A stretch of DNA of 64,000 bases from Planctomycetota bacterium. GTDB taxonomy: Bacteria > Planctomycetota > Planctomycetia > Planctomycetales > Planctomycetaceae. The position numbers and the translations under genes are program-made. Under the pieces are notes generated by a model. That model did no database searches, was not told where the DNA came from, and saw only the letters and a list, made by a program, of their open reading frames with translations. Numbering within the stretch: the first letter of the stretch is position 1; each line of letters starts with the position of its first letter. The stretch spans positions 23,308 through 87,307 of the forward strand of contig VGZH01000009.1 in the NCBI GenBank assembly GCA_016872645.1. Reading direction: 5' to 3'. Positions 27,498 to 36,685 of the stretch are shown in pieces.

Positions 27498-29272
27498 CGA
27501 ATTGTCCCCGGCATTCGTGGTGAGGCGACGGCGGCGAAGAACAGATAGCGTTCGAGCAGCTCGCCCACCAAGCAGGCGTTGGCGAGCACGACCGACGTGA
27601 GCAACATCGAAACTGAGGAGGGTTCGACATCACCGATCTGTGTTCGCAGCATGATCGGCATGAGTACGCCGCCGAGCACTCCGCAGGCGAAGCGAGCTTG
27701 CGTCCAGCGAGCGAGCGGGCCGGTCATCAGCAGGGCCGAGCGTTTCAGCGGAGTCGTCTGTTTGCGGAGCAGATGCCGGAAAACCAACGCTTCGAATCCC
27801 AGTTTCGTCAGGGTGACGATCATCAACGCTTGGCAGATCAAGTCCCCTCGGCGAACGAGCAGTCGAGTGACCGGCCCGTTGTTGATGACCGCCAGAGCCA
27901 ACAACGTCACCCACGTCGCGGCGATGCCGAGCAATGCCGTCGTCAGCGTGAAGCGAGTGGCCGTTAAGGGAAAACTCCAGAATGCTCGTTGAGTGAAGGC
28001 GTAGATCATCACCGAGCAGAACACGCCGAGCAGCCCGAACGCTCCGACCGACCAGCCGACCGCATCGTGCGCGAACGGTCCCAAGCCGACCGATTCGAAG
28101 CCGAACCAATTGCCGATCGCGTACACGACGGCGGCTCCGGCGAACGCGCCGAAAACGACGATCTCACGCGAAAGCCACGAGTGCCGCAAACCGATGACCG
28201 CTCTCCATGCGTATTGCGGCCGGCCGAGATGCAGAGTGCTTGCCCCCAACGCCAGCAGACCGAAGGCCAATGCGTTCAACGAGTGCAGCGGCCGAATCGC
28301 CGCAGCCAACTCGGCAGACAGCAGCCGCTCCAAGCCCAGCCCAACGAGAAACGCGCCGACCGACAACTGCGTCAGCACGAGCATCACGATCAGCGGCCAG
28401 TGCGGATGCTGGGCGCTCACCGAATGAAAATCGACCGGCAGCAGGTTGCGCGGGAAAACCTTTTTGCTTTTGTACGTGGTCGTCGGCAAGGTGATCTGCG
28501 GTTCGGGAGCGGCTGGCAGGAACGTGTTCGCTTCGCAGTCCTCGACGACTTGAACGCGGCTGACGATCCGAATGGCGATCGCCTCATGCGGACACGCCTG
28601 CACGCATGCGGGAGCTTCGCCGTGAGTCAACCGATCTGAGCACATGTCGCACTTGCGCACGATGCCCAGACCGCTGTGATACTTCGGCACGTCATACGGA
28701 CACGCCAGCGTACAGTACTGACAGCCGAAGCATTGGTCGTCGAGATGCTTCACGATCCCTGTGACCGGGTCTTTCTCGTAGGCATCAACCGGGCACGCGG
28801 ACATGCAACCCGGTTCCAGACAGTGATGACAAGCCGTTGTGACATGCTGCAACACGGGCAACTCGGTCGTCCCGCCGATCAACATGCCGACATCACGCCA
28901 CGTCTCGTTGTGATCGAGTCCGTTCAACGAATGACACGCCGTCACACACGCCTTGCAACCGGAGCAGCGATCGAGATCAACCTCAAACGCATATTGTTGA
29001 CCCGGAGCAGGCAGGCTCGCCGGTATCAGCGATTTATAGTACCGCGACTGAGCCGGCAGATGGTGGTCATCATGCAACCTCGCGAACTCTTCGACGGCGG
29101 TGAGTTGCATCTGATCAGCCAGCAGACGTGCGAGAAGCGAGACGCCGCTGACGACAGTCATCTGGCGAGCGGGGGACGTTGACGCCCCGGTTGGCGAATC
29201 GCCGGATGGCACTCGGTCAACCGGGGGGCCGACGTCCCCCGCTCGCCTATTGTCTTCAATGATGACACTCAT
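27494..29272 (-). CDS. DmsB-DmsC fusion: four-cluster ferredoxin with membrane anchor
   Basis: A 592-residue fusion. Residues ~92-235 carry sixteen cysteines for four [4Fe-4S] clusters in DmsB/NrfC style (Cys103, 106, 109, 113; 148, 151, 156, 160; 181, 184, 187, 191; 208, 211, 223, 227). From about 285 the chain has eight hydrophobic segments and resembles the DmsC quinol-oxidising anchor. It probably passes electrons from the quinone pool to NasA. Residues ~9-37 are encoded by an 84-bp inverted repeat and look like an insertion between MSVIIEDN and [10 protein letters not shown]. The gene lies nine bases from nirBD and overlaps nasA by four. Confidence 0.85.
   Translation of the reverse strand: MSVIIEDNRRAGDVGPPVDRVPSGDSPTGASTSPARQMTVVSGVSLLARLLADQMQLTAVEEFARLHDDHHLPAQSRYYKSLIPASLPAPGQQYAFEVDLDRCSGCKACVTACHSLNGLDHNETWRDVGMLIGGTTELPVLQHVTTACHHCLEPGCMSACPVDAYEKDPVTGIVKHLDDQCFGCQYCTLACPYDVPKYHSGLGIVRKCDMCSDRLTHGEAPACVQACPHEAIAIRIVSRVQVVEDCEANTFLPAAPEPQITLPTTTYKSKKVFPRNLLPVDFHSVSAQHPHWPLIVMLVLTQLSVGAFLVGLGLERLLSAELAAAIRPLHSLNALAFGLLALGASTLHLGRPQYAWRAVIGLRHSWLSREIVVFGAFAGAAVVYAIGNWFGFESVGLGPFAHDAVGWSVGAFGLLGVFCSVMIYAFTQRAFWSFPLTATRFTLTTALLGIAATWVTLLALAVINNGPVTRLLVRRGDLICQALMIVTLTKLGFEALVFRHLLRKQTTPLKRSALLMTGPLARWTQARFACGVLGGVLMPIMLRTQIGDVEPSSVSMLLTSVVLANACLVGELLERYLFFAAVASPRMPGTIR
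29164..29247. repeat. 84-bp inverted-repeat element inside the DmsB-DmsC gene
   Basis: The 30-bp arm at 29164-29193 (GGCGAGCGGGGGACGTTGAC...) is matched by its inverted copy at 29218-29247, with 27 of 30 positions identical. The whole element is 84 bp, exactly 28 codons, and stays in frame within the N-terminal part of the fusion protein. It looks like a MITE or BIME insertion that became coding sequence. Confidence 0.85.
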
Positions 29273-29280
29273 CGCGCGAC

Positions 29281-32200
29281 CTACACTTCCAACAGTTCGC
29301 GCGGCTGAGCGGGAGTCGCGGCGGACGAGCAGTTCGTCTGACAGGACGTTGCTAAGCGGCAGCCGATTTCCGTCGCCAACTCGCGGTCGAGCAGTTCGGT
29401 TGGCGGAAGTTGCAGCATCACGTCATCGCCAGCGACACGCACCGGAAATGTGCGGATGCGATAGTCCTCACCTTGCAGCGACGCTCCGGTTTTCAGCGAG
29501 AAGGTTTTCTTGTGCAGCGGACACGCGACCTTCGGCGTTCCGGCCGCGTCGCCGAGGATGCCTCGGCCGAGCACGAACGCCTTCTTGTGCGGGCACATGT
29601 TCTGAGTCGCATACCATTCGCTGCGTGACGCGAAGTTGAAGACCGCGATCTGGACTTTGCCGTATTTGATCGTCGCCCCTCCGTCGGTCGGAAAATCCCA
29701 GGTCTTGCCGACCGAGACCCAATCAGTGGACCCTGCCATGGCAGCAGCCTCCTTCGCGTCATGTTCGCCGAGCGTGCGACCATCCAGCATCTTGAATTGT
29801 TCGAGCGACACCACCTCGCTGGGCCAGAAATCCGGCCGAGCTTGTCCACGTTCGGGGACGATCTCGATGCACGATTCGGTTTCATCCGTGTTGACGAACT
29901 GACTGAAGCGGCGGCGTTTCTCTGGATCGCGGACGACGGCGGCCCATTCGCATTCGTAGGTATCGACCAGCCGCTGCATCATCGCTTCGAGTTCGGCCGC
30001 GATGCCCAGCTTGTCATTCACGACGACGTCGCGGATGTGGTCGATGCCCCCTTCGAGCTTCTCGCACCAGACTGACGTGCGCGTCAGGCGGTCAGCCGTC
30101 ATGATGTAGTACATGAAGAAGCGGTCGATGTATTTGAGCGCCGTCTCTTCGTCGATGTCCGCTGCGAGCAACTCTGCGTGACGTGGCTTCGCTCCGCCGT
30201 TGCCGCAGACGTAGAGGTTGTAGCCCTTCTCCGTCGCGACGAGGCCGACGTCTTTGCCCTGAGCCTCGGCACATTCGCGGACGCAACCGCTGACCGCCAT
30301 CTTCACTTTGTGCGGAGCACGCACTCCCTTGTAGCGGTTCTCGACACGCACTGCGAAACCGACCGAATCTTGCACGCCATACCGGCACCATGTCGTCCCG
30401 ACACAGCTTTTCACCGTCCGTAGTGCCTTGCCGTAGGCGTGTCCGCTTTCAAATCCCGCATCGACGAGCTGTTCCCAAATGTCCGGAAGATCTTGCACCG
30501 CCGCGCCGAACAAGTCGATCCGCTGCCCGCCCGTGATCTTCGTATAAAGACCGTACTTCTTCGCGACGTCGCCGAGCACGATCAACTTGTCCGGTGTGAT
30601 CTCGCCACCGGGAACGCGCGGCACGACCGAATACAAACCGCCGCGCTGCATGTTCGCGAGGAACCGATCGTTCGTGTCCTGCAACGTCGCGTGCTGCTCA
30701 TTGAGGATGACATCGTTCCAAAGACTGGCCAGGATCGACGCGACCGCCGGTTTACAGATTTCGCAGCCGTTCCCTTTGCCGCAGTGCTTCAGCACGGCAT
30801 CGAACGACTTGAGTCCTTTGACCTTCACAACCGCGAACAACTCGGTGCGCGACAGCGAAAAATGTTCGCAGAGATGATTCGTAACGACCTTACCTGCCTT
30901 CTTCAGTTCCGCGTTGAACAGGTCCGTTACCAGCGGCATACAACCGCCGCAGCCGGTGCCGGCTCGCGTGCAGCTCTTCACGGCACCGACCGAATCGAGA
31001 CTCCCTTCCCGGATCGCGTGGCAGATCGCCTGCTTGCTGACGTTGTTACACGAGCAAATCTGCGCGTCATCCGGCATCGCCTCGACACCCCCCAGCGACG
31101 CACCTCCCGTTTTACCGACAAGTAACTCATGCGGCTTGCACGGCAACGGCTGAGTTCCCTTCGCGAGAATCGAGAACGTCCCGTACTCCGACGCATCGCC
31201 GACCAGCACGCCGCCGAGCAGCTTCGTGCCATCGAGGCTGAAGATCAGTTTCTTGTAAACGCCGCCAAACGGATCTTCGAATGTCAGCGGCACCGCTCGC
31301 TCGGCCGGAGCCTCGTAGTCGCCGAACGATGCGACATCGCAGCCCATCAACTTCAGCTTCGTCGAGAGATCGGTCCCGGTGAAATGTCGCTCATCGCCGC
31401 ACAGATTCGCCGCGACGATCTCGGCCATCTCGTAACCGGGTGCGACGAGTCCGTAAATCATGCCGCGATGCAGAGCACACTCGCCGATCGCATACACGTC
31501 GGGATCGGAAGTCCGCAGTTGATCGTTGACGGTGATCCCGCCGCGCGGGCCGACGTGAATGTCGCTCTCCTTCGCGAGATCATCGCGCGGGCGAATGCCG
31601 GCCGAGACGATCACCATTTCCAGATCGAGCGTTGAGCCGTCGTTGAATTCCAACCGCTCGATCCTGCCGTTCCCGTGAGCCTCTTTGCTGGACTTGTTGA
31701 GATGCACCTGCACGCCGAGCGATTCGATCTTCTTCACCAGCGTCCGCGAGCCAGCGTCATCAATCTGCCGAGGCATCAGTCGCGGAGCGAACTCAATGAC
31801 GTGCGTCTCCAAGCCGAGATCAAACGCCGCCTTCGCCGCCTCCAGGCCGAGCAACCCGCCACCGATGACCGCACAGCGTTTTGATTTCTTCGAGTACTCG
31901 ATGATCTGATTGAGGTCTTCGATCGTTCGGTAAACGAACACCCCTTGCTTGTCGAACCCCGGTACCGGTGGCACGAACGGGTACGAGCCTGTCGCCATGA
32001 TCGCGACGTCGTACTGAATCTCGACACCCTTCTGCGAGCGGATGATTTTCTGCTCGCGATCCATTGAGCACGCACGGTCCCCCAGATGAATCTCGACGCC
32101 GTGCTCGCGATACCACTCCATCCGGCCGATCATCAGCTTCTCGGCATCGCGGTGAGCAAAGAAGCTCGTCAGCCCAACTCGGTCGTAAGCGGCACGCGGT

Positions 32201-32364
32201 TCCTCGCAGAAGGTGATAATGCGAAACTGCTTGGCCTTGTCGAACTCAACCAGCCTCTCGCAGAAACGCTGGCCGACCATGCCGTTGCCGATCACGACAA
32301 CCGTCTTGCGTGCGAGCATCGGAGCCGAATCCTCGGGATCAGGTTCGTGAGTTGCTGTTTTCAT
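29281..32364 (-). CDS. nirBD: nitrite reductase NirB-NirD fusion
   Basis: A 1027-residue assimilatory nitrite reductase reducing nitrite to ammonium. It combines an FAD-binding motif (VVIGNGMVG, about 23-31), an NAD(P)H-binding motif (CAVIGGGLLG, 164-173), BFD-type [2Fe-2S] cysteines (Cys437, 439, 472, 475) and sirohaem/[4Fe-4S] ligands (Cys654, 660, 694, 698). A C-terminal NirD domain has a full Rieske set in CPHKK (Cys924, His926) and CPLH (Cys948, His951). NirB and NirD are separate genes in many bacteria, so this is a fusion. The ATG at 32364 is chosen; a TTG at 32385 is the longest option and an internal ATG also exists. Confidence 0.9.
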   Translation of the reverse strand: MKTATHEPDPEDSAPMLARKTVVVIGNGMVGQRFCERLVEFDKAKQFRIITFCEEPRAAYDRVGLTSFFAHRDAEKLMIGRMEWYREHGVEIHLGDRACSMDREQKIIRSQKGVEIQYDVAIMATGSYPFVPPVPGFDKQGVFVYRTIEDLNQIIEYSKKSKRCAVIGGGLLGLEAAKAAFDLGLETHVIEFAPRLMPRQIDDAGSRTLVKKIESLGVQVHLNKSSKEAHGNGRIERLEFNDGSTLDLEMVIVSAGIRPRDDLAKESDIHVGPRGGITVNDQLRTSDPDVYAIGECALHRGMIYGLVAPGYEMAEIVAANLCGDERHFTGTDLSTKLKLMGCDVASFGDYEAPAERAVPLTFEDPFGGVYKKLIFSLDGTKLLGGVLVGDASEYGTFSILAKGTQPLPCKPHELLVGKTGGASLGGVEAMPDDAQICSCNNVSKQAICHAIREGSLDSVGAVKSCTRAGTGCGGCMPLVTDLFNAELKKAGKVVTNHLCEHFSLSRTELFAVVKVKGLKSFDAVLKHCGKGNGCEICKPAVASILASLWNDVILNEQHATLQDTNDRFLANMQRGGLYSVVPRVPGGEITPDKLIVLGDVAKKYGLYTKITGGQRIDLFGAAVQDLPDIWEQLVDAGFESGHAYGKALRTVKSCVGTTWCRYGVQDSVGFAVRVENRYKGVRAPHKVKMAVSGCVRECAEAQGKDVGLVATEKGYNLYVCGNGGAKPRHAELLAADIDEETALKYIDRFFMYYIMTADRLTRTSVWCEKLEGGIDHIRDVVVNDKLGIAAELEAMMQRLVDTYECEWAAVVRDPEKRRRFSQFVNTDETESCIEIVPERGQARPDFWPSEVVSLEQFKMLDGRTLGEHDAKEAAAMAGSTDWVSVGKTWDFPTDGGATIKYGKVQIAVFNFASRSEWYATQNMCPHKKAFVLGRGILGDAAGTPKVACPLHKKTFSLKTGASLQGEDYRIRTFPVRVAGDDVMLQLPPTELLDRELATEIGCRLATSCQTNCSSAATPAQPRELLEV

Positions 32365-32419
32365 GGCATCGCGGGTTTCGTGCAAATGGTCGAAGGTGAA
32401 AAGCGGGGGGAATCGTGGC

Positions 32420-33769
32420 TCAAATTGTTTGCGATTCTTGCCGGCGGATGCGGAGCACCACGCAGTGCAACCAGATCAGGCTCGCCACGGTAAGACCGAA
32501 CACGACCCAAAACATCGACTGCGGTTGCCCAGTCCATTGCTTGAGGTACGCAAACAGCGGCGGCATCGCGAAGCCACCCAGCGCCGCCAATGATCCGACC
32601 AATCCGACAACCACACCCACGTCCTTCGGGTAATATTCCGGCACATACTTGATGGTTGACGCTTTGCCGAACCCTTGTGTGATCCCCAAGACGGTCACAC
32701 AGATCGTGAACGCTGTCAGGCTCATCGGCATGAACAGCAGCAGCGACATCAGCGAGCCAATGATGAAGACCCCGTAGGTCACTTTGCGCGGACCAAACCG
32801 ATCCGACAACCAGCCACCGAACGGCCGCAGCAGGCTCGATGCAAAGATGAAAGGAGTCGTCAGCAACGCCGCCTTGGCCAGCGGCAGGTCGTAGACAGTG
32901 ACGAGGTACTTCGGCAGCCAGGCGGCCATCGCCACATAGGCCCCGAAGACCACTGTGTAGTACAGACTGAATCGCCACACGCGAATGTCCTTGAGCGGTG
33001 CCAGCATCGCGGTGAATGACCGCCCGGCTCCAGGCTTCTTGTCAGTTGCCGGAGCAATCACGGTCACGGCCAGCGCCATTAGCAACAGCAATACGCCGTA
33101 GAGAAACGGCACGAAGCGCCAACCGCCGGGTATCCAACCGCGCAGTACTCCGGCCGCCGGGACGAGTCCAATGAGCACAGGCCCAACCAATTTCGTCACC
33201 GAGGCTCCGACGTTGCCCGCTCCAAACAAACCCATCGCGAAGCCTTGTTGCTTTGGCGGAAACCAAGCCGCATTCCAGGCCGATCCGACCGAGAACGAGT
33301 TGCCTCCCATGCCAACCAGGAACGCGAAGACCATCAACTGCGCGTAGCTGGTCGCCGATGAAACCAAAAACGAACTGACGCTCGCGAAGAGCAGCAAGCC
33401 GACGAAAGTTCGCTTGCCACCCAAACGGTCGGCCAGCATTCCAAACGGCAACCGCCAGACCGCACCGTTCAGGATCGCGATCGCCGACAGCCAAGCCAGC
33501 GACACATCGTTGAATCGAAACTCCTGCTGAATCGGAATACCGAGCACTCCGAACATTAGCCACGCAGCAAAGCTGAGCGTGAAGCCGCTGAACGAAAGCC
33601 ACAAGACTTTCGCACAATTCGTACGCTCGACGGCCTGAGCAAGATCGATACTTGTGGATAACCCCGGGTCGAGCGACCGCGCAGTACCCAATGCCGAGGC
33701 ACTGGCGGGGTGCGACATTTCCGTAGACGACATGCAACAAGTTCCCAACCCGGTTGCGAAGACGTCCAT
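32420..33769 (-). CDS. narK: nitrate/nitrite transporter (NarK/NasA-type MFS)
   Basis: A 449-residue major facilitator protein with twelve membrane segments. The NarK signatures are visible: the Gly-rich nitrate motif region in GMGGNSFSVGSAWNAAWFPPKQQG and a second in GFGKASTIKYVPEYYPKDVG. The MFS loop 2-3 motif appears as GMLADRLGGKR and again as GWLSDRFGPRK. It is first in the nitrate operon (narK-nirBD-DmsBC-nasA), ending 56 bp before nirBD, and should import nitrate. Alternative starts at 33733 and 33718 are equally possible; none has a clear ribosome site. Confidence 0.88.
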   Translation of the reverse strand: MDVFATGLGTCCMSSTEMSHPASASALGTARSLDPGLSTSIDLAQAVERTNCAKVLWLSFSGFTLSFAAWLMFGVLGIPIQQEFRFNDVSLAWLSAIAILNGAVWRLPFGMLADRLGGKRTFVGLLLFASVSSFLVSSATSYAQLMVFAFLVGMGGNSFSVGSAWNAAWFPPKQQGFAMGLFGAGNVGASVTKLVGPVLIGLVPAAGVLRGWIPGGWRFVPFLYGVLLLLMALAVTVIAPATDKKPGAGRSFTAMLAPLKDIRVWRFSLYYTVVFGAYVAMAAWLPKYLVTVYDLPLAKAALLTTPFIFASSLLRPFGGWLSDRFGPRKVTYGVFIIGSLMSLLLFMPMSLTAFTICVTVLGITQGFGKASTIKYVPEYYPKDVGVVVGLVGSLAALGGFAMPPLFAYLKQWTGQPQSMFWVVFGLTVASLIWLHCVVLRIRRQESQTI

Positions 33770-34079
33770 GCCAGCGCACGATCATCATTCGGATCGGAAA
33801 CTCGTTGGAGCGCAAACCGCAATCCGTGGCCGTCTCCTCAGCCCTCGCGGCGTTCAACGATCCCGACTCTTCAGGTGCCACAGGCTCGCTACAAGCCGCG
33901 TGCCAAAGACTGACCTAAGCTGGGGCAACTTCGGTTCAGACGCACGGAATACGAGTTTTTTACTCGCAAAAACCCATGTCACTACGAAGAGTCTGGATTT
34001 GCAGAAAAAAAACTGGTTCACAACCTGGGGACTGTCGGACCGAATTGCTGCTCAAAATCCGTGCGATGATGTTGGGCAA
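33770..34079. other. 310-bp region upstream of the nitrate operon
   Basis: No gene is visible. The region separates the zinc-ribbon gene from narK on the same strand and should hold the nitrate-operon promoter. The clearest structure is CGAGT (33952-33956) against ACTCG (33962-33966) around a T-run. On the minus strand this precedes narK by about 180 bp. No nitrogen-regulator site can be recognised confidently. Confidence 0.45.
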
Positions 34080-34391
34080 TTAGTCGTTGTCGCCGACACC
34101 CGACTTCGTCCTTTGCACGACGAATTTGTGGCCACACTCGCACTGAGCCTTGCGGACATGCACCTGAGCACCGCACTTTGGACAGGGCTTTCGCCATGCG
34201 GACGGGGTTGCATCAAGCGTGACGCTCTTGTCCGGTTTTTTGGCCTTCAGTTTCTTCATCCGCTTTTCGTCAGCTTGCAACTCAGCGCATTGCGGATGGA
34301 CACCTGCGGGGGAATACGAAACCTGGCCACAAACAGGACAAATTTTTCGCGGCGGAGTCGTGTACATCGGACCGGGTTTTTTTTGATTCAT
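34080..34391 (-). CDS. small protein with two zinc-ribbon modules
   Basis: A 103-residue basic protein. The first module has CPVC (Cys18, Cys21) with His32 and Cys35 in HPQC; the second has CPKC (Cys70, Cys73) with CECG (Cys84, Cys86). A Lys-rich linker (KRMKKLKAKKPDK) joins them. It is probably a nucleic-acid- or protein-binding zinc-ribbon protein. The start at MNQKKPGPMY is preferred over the longer open frame from 34457. It lies 95 bp downstream of the HtrA gene on the same strand. Confidence 0.7.
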   Translation of the reverse strand: MNQKKPGPMYTTPPRKICPVCGQVSYSPAGVHPQCAELQADEKRMKKLKAKKPDKSVTLDATPSAWRKPCPKCGAQVHVRKAQCECGHKFVVQRTKSGVGDND

Positions 34392-34485
34392 GGGAACCTG
34401 CCAGGTGAACTCGCCAATTGGCAGGGTATCGTACCACCCGCGAATCCGAGATTCCATCAGCCCTCCCGAATCAACCGATTTTGGC

Positions 34486-35619
34486 TCAGGGAACTGCGTT
34501 CGGAACGGATTGCAACGTCACCATCACTTCGACCGTTTGATCGCCACGAAGCAATGTCAGGCGAACCATTGCCCCCACCTCACGGCGGTCCAACGAACGA
34601 TACAAGTCGTTTTGAGTTCGCACGACTTCGTCATCGATCTTGAGAATCACATCGCCGACAACTTGCGCTTCCCAGTCAATTCCGCGAAGGCCGGCCTTCT
34701 CGGCGGAACTGTTCGGAACAACCTGGGCGATCACAACTCCTCGCTTGATTAGCGGCAACGACGCCGCACGACGATCGTCCAATGTCCGAATTCCCAGACC
34801 GGGACGTTTGACTCGTCCGGTGTCGATTAATTGCGGAACCACTCGTTGCACCGTGTCGACTGGAACCGCGAAGCCAATTCCGATCGAACCGCCACTCGTC
34901 GTCTTGATGGCCGCGGTGACTCCGATCAGGCGGCCAGCACTGTCCAACAGAGGCCCGCCCGAGTTTCCAGGATTGATCGCCGCATCGGTTTGAATCACTC
35001 CTTGAATCGGACGGCCAGAGATCGATTCGATTTCGCGGCCCAAGCCCCCGATGATGCCGGTCGTAAGCGTCTGATCCAACTGAAACGGGCTGCCGATCGC
35101 AAACACTTTTTGACCGACCTCTAAATCAAACGAGGTTCCCAACGGAATCGGATGCAACTTTTCGGCCGGACATTCGACCTTAAGAACTGCCAAATCCTTG
35201 GATTCATCCGCTCCAACCCGCTTCGCTTCCAGACGCGTGTTGTCCGCAAGTGTGACCCAAGCTTTGTCCGATCCGTGGATGACGTGGTAGTTGGTGACGA
35301 TGTAGCCGCTTCGATCCCACACGAAGCCACTTCCGGAACTTTCCGGGATGTCGACTTCCTTGAGTCTCTGCCAATCAAATCTCTCCACGACGTTGTCGAC
35401 ATGCACGACCGACGGGGCGACTCGTTTGAAGAGTTCGATCGTCGCCTTTTCATCCGCCGCAAGATCGCCACGCGCGACGATCGGACGCTCTTGTCGAGTG
35501 AAATCGCGGTACACCAACACCAGTACCAGAATCGCCAGCATCATCACCAGCGATCCGTTGACCGACACTCCAGGCCGTAAACGCGAGCCGGGGGAATCGA
35601 GGTCGTGACGAGGTTCCAT
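34486..35619 (-). CDS. HtrA/Deg-type serine protease with PDZ domain (second copy)
   Basis: A 377-residue membrane-anchored protease. An N-terminal helix (NGSLVMMLAILVLVLVYRDF) is followed by the S1C domain with His112 (TNYHVI), Asp142 (KDLAVLKV) and Ser220 (NPGNSGGPL), then one PDZ domain (RPGLGIRTL, VGDVILKIDDEVV). It differs from the copy at 9602-10771 in linker and PDZ loop and is probably a paralogue with a different substrate range. A short hairpin (ACCCC 35625-35629, GGGGT 35636-35640) and an eight-base G-run at 35648-35655 lie upstream. It is in line with the HTH-like gene before it and the zinc-ribbon gene after it. Confidence 0.88.
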   Translation of the reverse strand: MEPRHDLDSPGSRLRPGVSVNGSLVMMLAILVLVLVYRDFTRQERPIVARGDLAADEKATIELFKRVAPSVVHVDNVVERFDWQRLKEVDIPESSGSGFVWDRSGYIVTNYHVIHGSDKAWVTLADNTRLEAKRVGADESKDLAVLKVECPAEKLHPIPLGTSFDLEVGQKVFAIGSPFQLDQTLTTGIIGGLGREIESISGRPIQGVIQTDAAINPGNSGGPLLDSAGRLIGVTAAIKTTSGGSIGIGFAVPVDTVQRVVPQLIDTGRVKRPGLGIRTLDDRRAASLPLIKRGVVIAQVVPNSSAEKAGLRGIDWEAQVVGDVILKIDDEVVRTQNDLYRSLDRREVGAMVRLTLLRGDQTVEVMVTLQSVPNAVP

Positions 35620-35659
35620 GAGGCACCCCGAATCAGGGGTCAGAGGTGGGGGGGGCAGA

Positions 35660-36484
35660 CTATTTCAAATCGGCAGCTCGCTCGCGCAATTCCTTCATCG
35701 CGGCGGCGAAGCGAACGCGGACTCGTTCGGGAAGTTTCGAAAACTGTCGCTGCACATCCGGAGTGATCGATTTCGCGCAGCGTTCCAGCATCGCCACCAC
35801 TCGCTTGACTGTTTGCTCAACGCCGGTGGACGAAACGTTTCCCGGAACGTCGTCCAGCGTTTCACGGGGCGGAGTCGTGGCTCCGGTGCGAAATGGAGCG
35901 TATTCGCCAGAGGAAGCCGACAACGTCGCGGCATCGGAGGTCTCGCGGCCTCGTTTCGCCGAACCCGCTGGCATCGGTGCTCGGGACGCCGGAAGATCGA
36001 GATCCCCTTCGGCCCGCACCACCCCAGGACGGTCACTGTCGTAGGCGTCAAACGCCGCCGCTCCGTCGTTGCCGACCAACAGAGCTTCCTGATCCTCGGT
36101 CGCGCTCGTCGTGACGTCCTCGCCCCGTTGGAGCCGACGCCACGCCTTCATCTCGGCGATGGTCGCCTCGTTCTCGTTGGCCCAGCTCAGGCATTCGGCC
36201 GCATCATCCCAATTCAAAGCGATGTAAAAGTGCGACCACTTCAGGGCCGAGTAATTGTCGCGGACGTCGGTGAAGGTCTCACAGACGCGCCGCCGCTGAT
36301 AAACTTGATCGCCAGACATGCCCACTAACTCGCCGAAATCAGCGTCTGTTCGGCCGCGAGCGAACTTCTTGGTCCACTGGACCGCGCATTCGCCGACGGT
36401 CCAGTTGCATTGACTGACCGCCGTTTGTGCTCGCTGAATGAGTTCCTTTTCTGTCTCGTGCTTCGCCGTCTTCGTCTGGCTCAT
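35660..36484 (-). CDS. hypothetical protein with possible ParB/KorB-like HTH
   Basis: A 274-residue soluble protein. The N-terminal ~130 residues are helical and contain a helix-turn-helix-like segment (DADFGELVGMSGDQVYQRRR), then WSHFYIALNWDDAAECLSWA, which resembles the helical core of ParB/KorB-type or related DNA-binding proteins. A low-complexity Asp/Ser/Ala linker follows, then a C-terminal amphipathic segment (VVAMLERCAKSITPDVQRQF) that may dimerise. A role in DNA binding is inferred; no partner ParA or plasmid gene is nearby. It precedes the HtrA gene by 40 bp on the same strand. Confidence 0.6.
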   Translation of the reverse strand: MSQTKTAKHETEKELIQRAQTAVSQCNWTVGECAVQWTKKFARGRTDADFGELVGMSGDQVYQRRRVCETFTDVRDNYSALKWSHFYIALNWDDAAECLSWANENEATIAEMKAWRRLQRGEDVTTSATEDQEALLVGNDGAAAFDAYDSDRPGVVRAEGDLDLPASRAPMPAGSAKRGRETSDAATLSASSGEYAPFRTGATTPPRETLDDVPGNVSSTGVEQTVKRVVAMLERCAKSITPDVQRQFSKLPERVRVRFAAAMKELRERAADLK

Positions 36485-36685
36485 GGACCTGGTCCCACCG
36501 GGTTTGTGACTCCGATCGTGGGTACCTCCGTGCCACCCGGCAGTGATTTCAGAAGCCTGAAAAACGCCTGCCTCCTCGCTCCCAATTGCCGCTATCCGTC
36601 AGCGGGGCGGGGATGGTATCGGCATGTTTGGGGGAATGCCACTGGCGGATGACACAGGAAATTGAGCCGACACGAAAAATGAACT

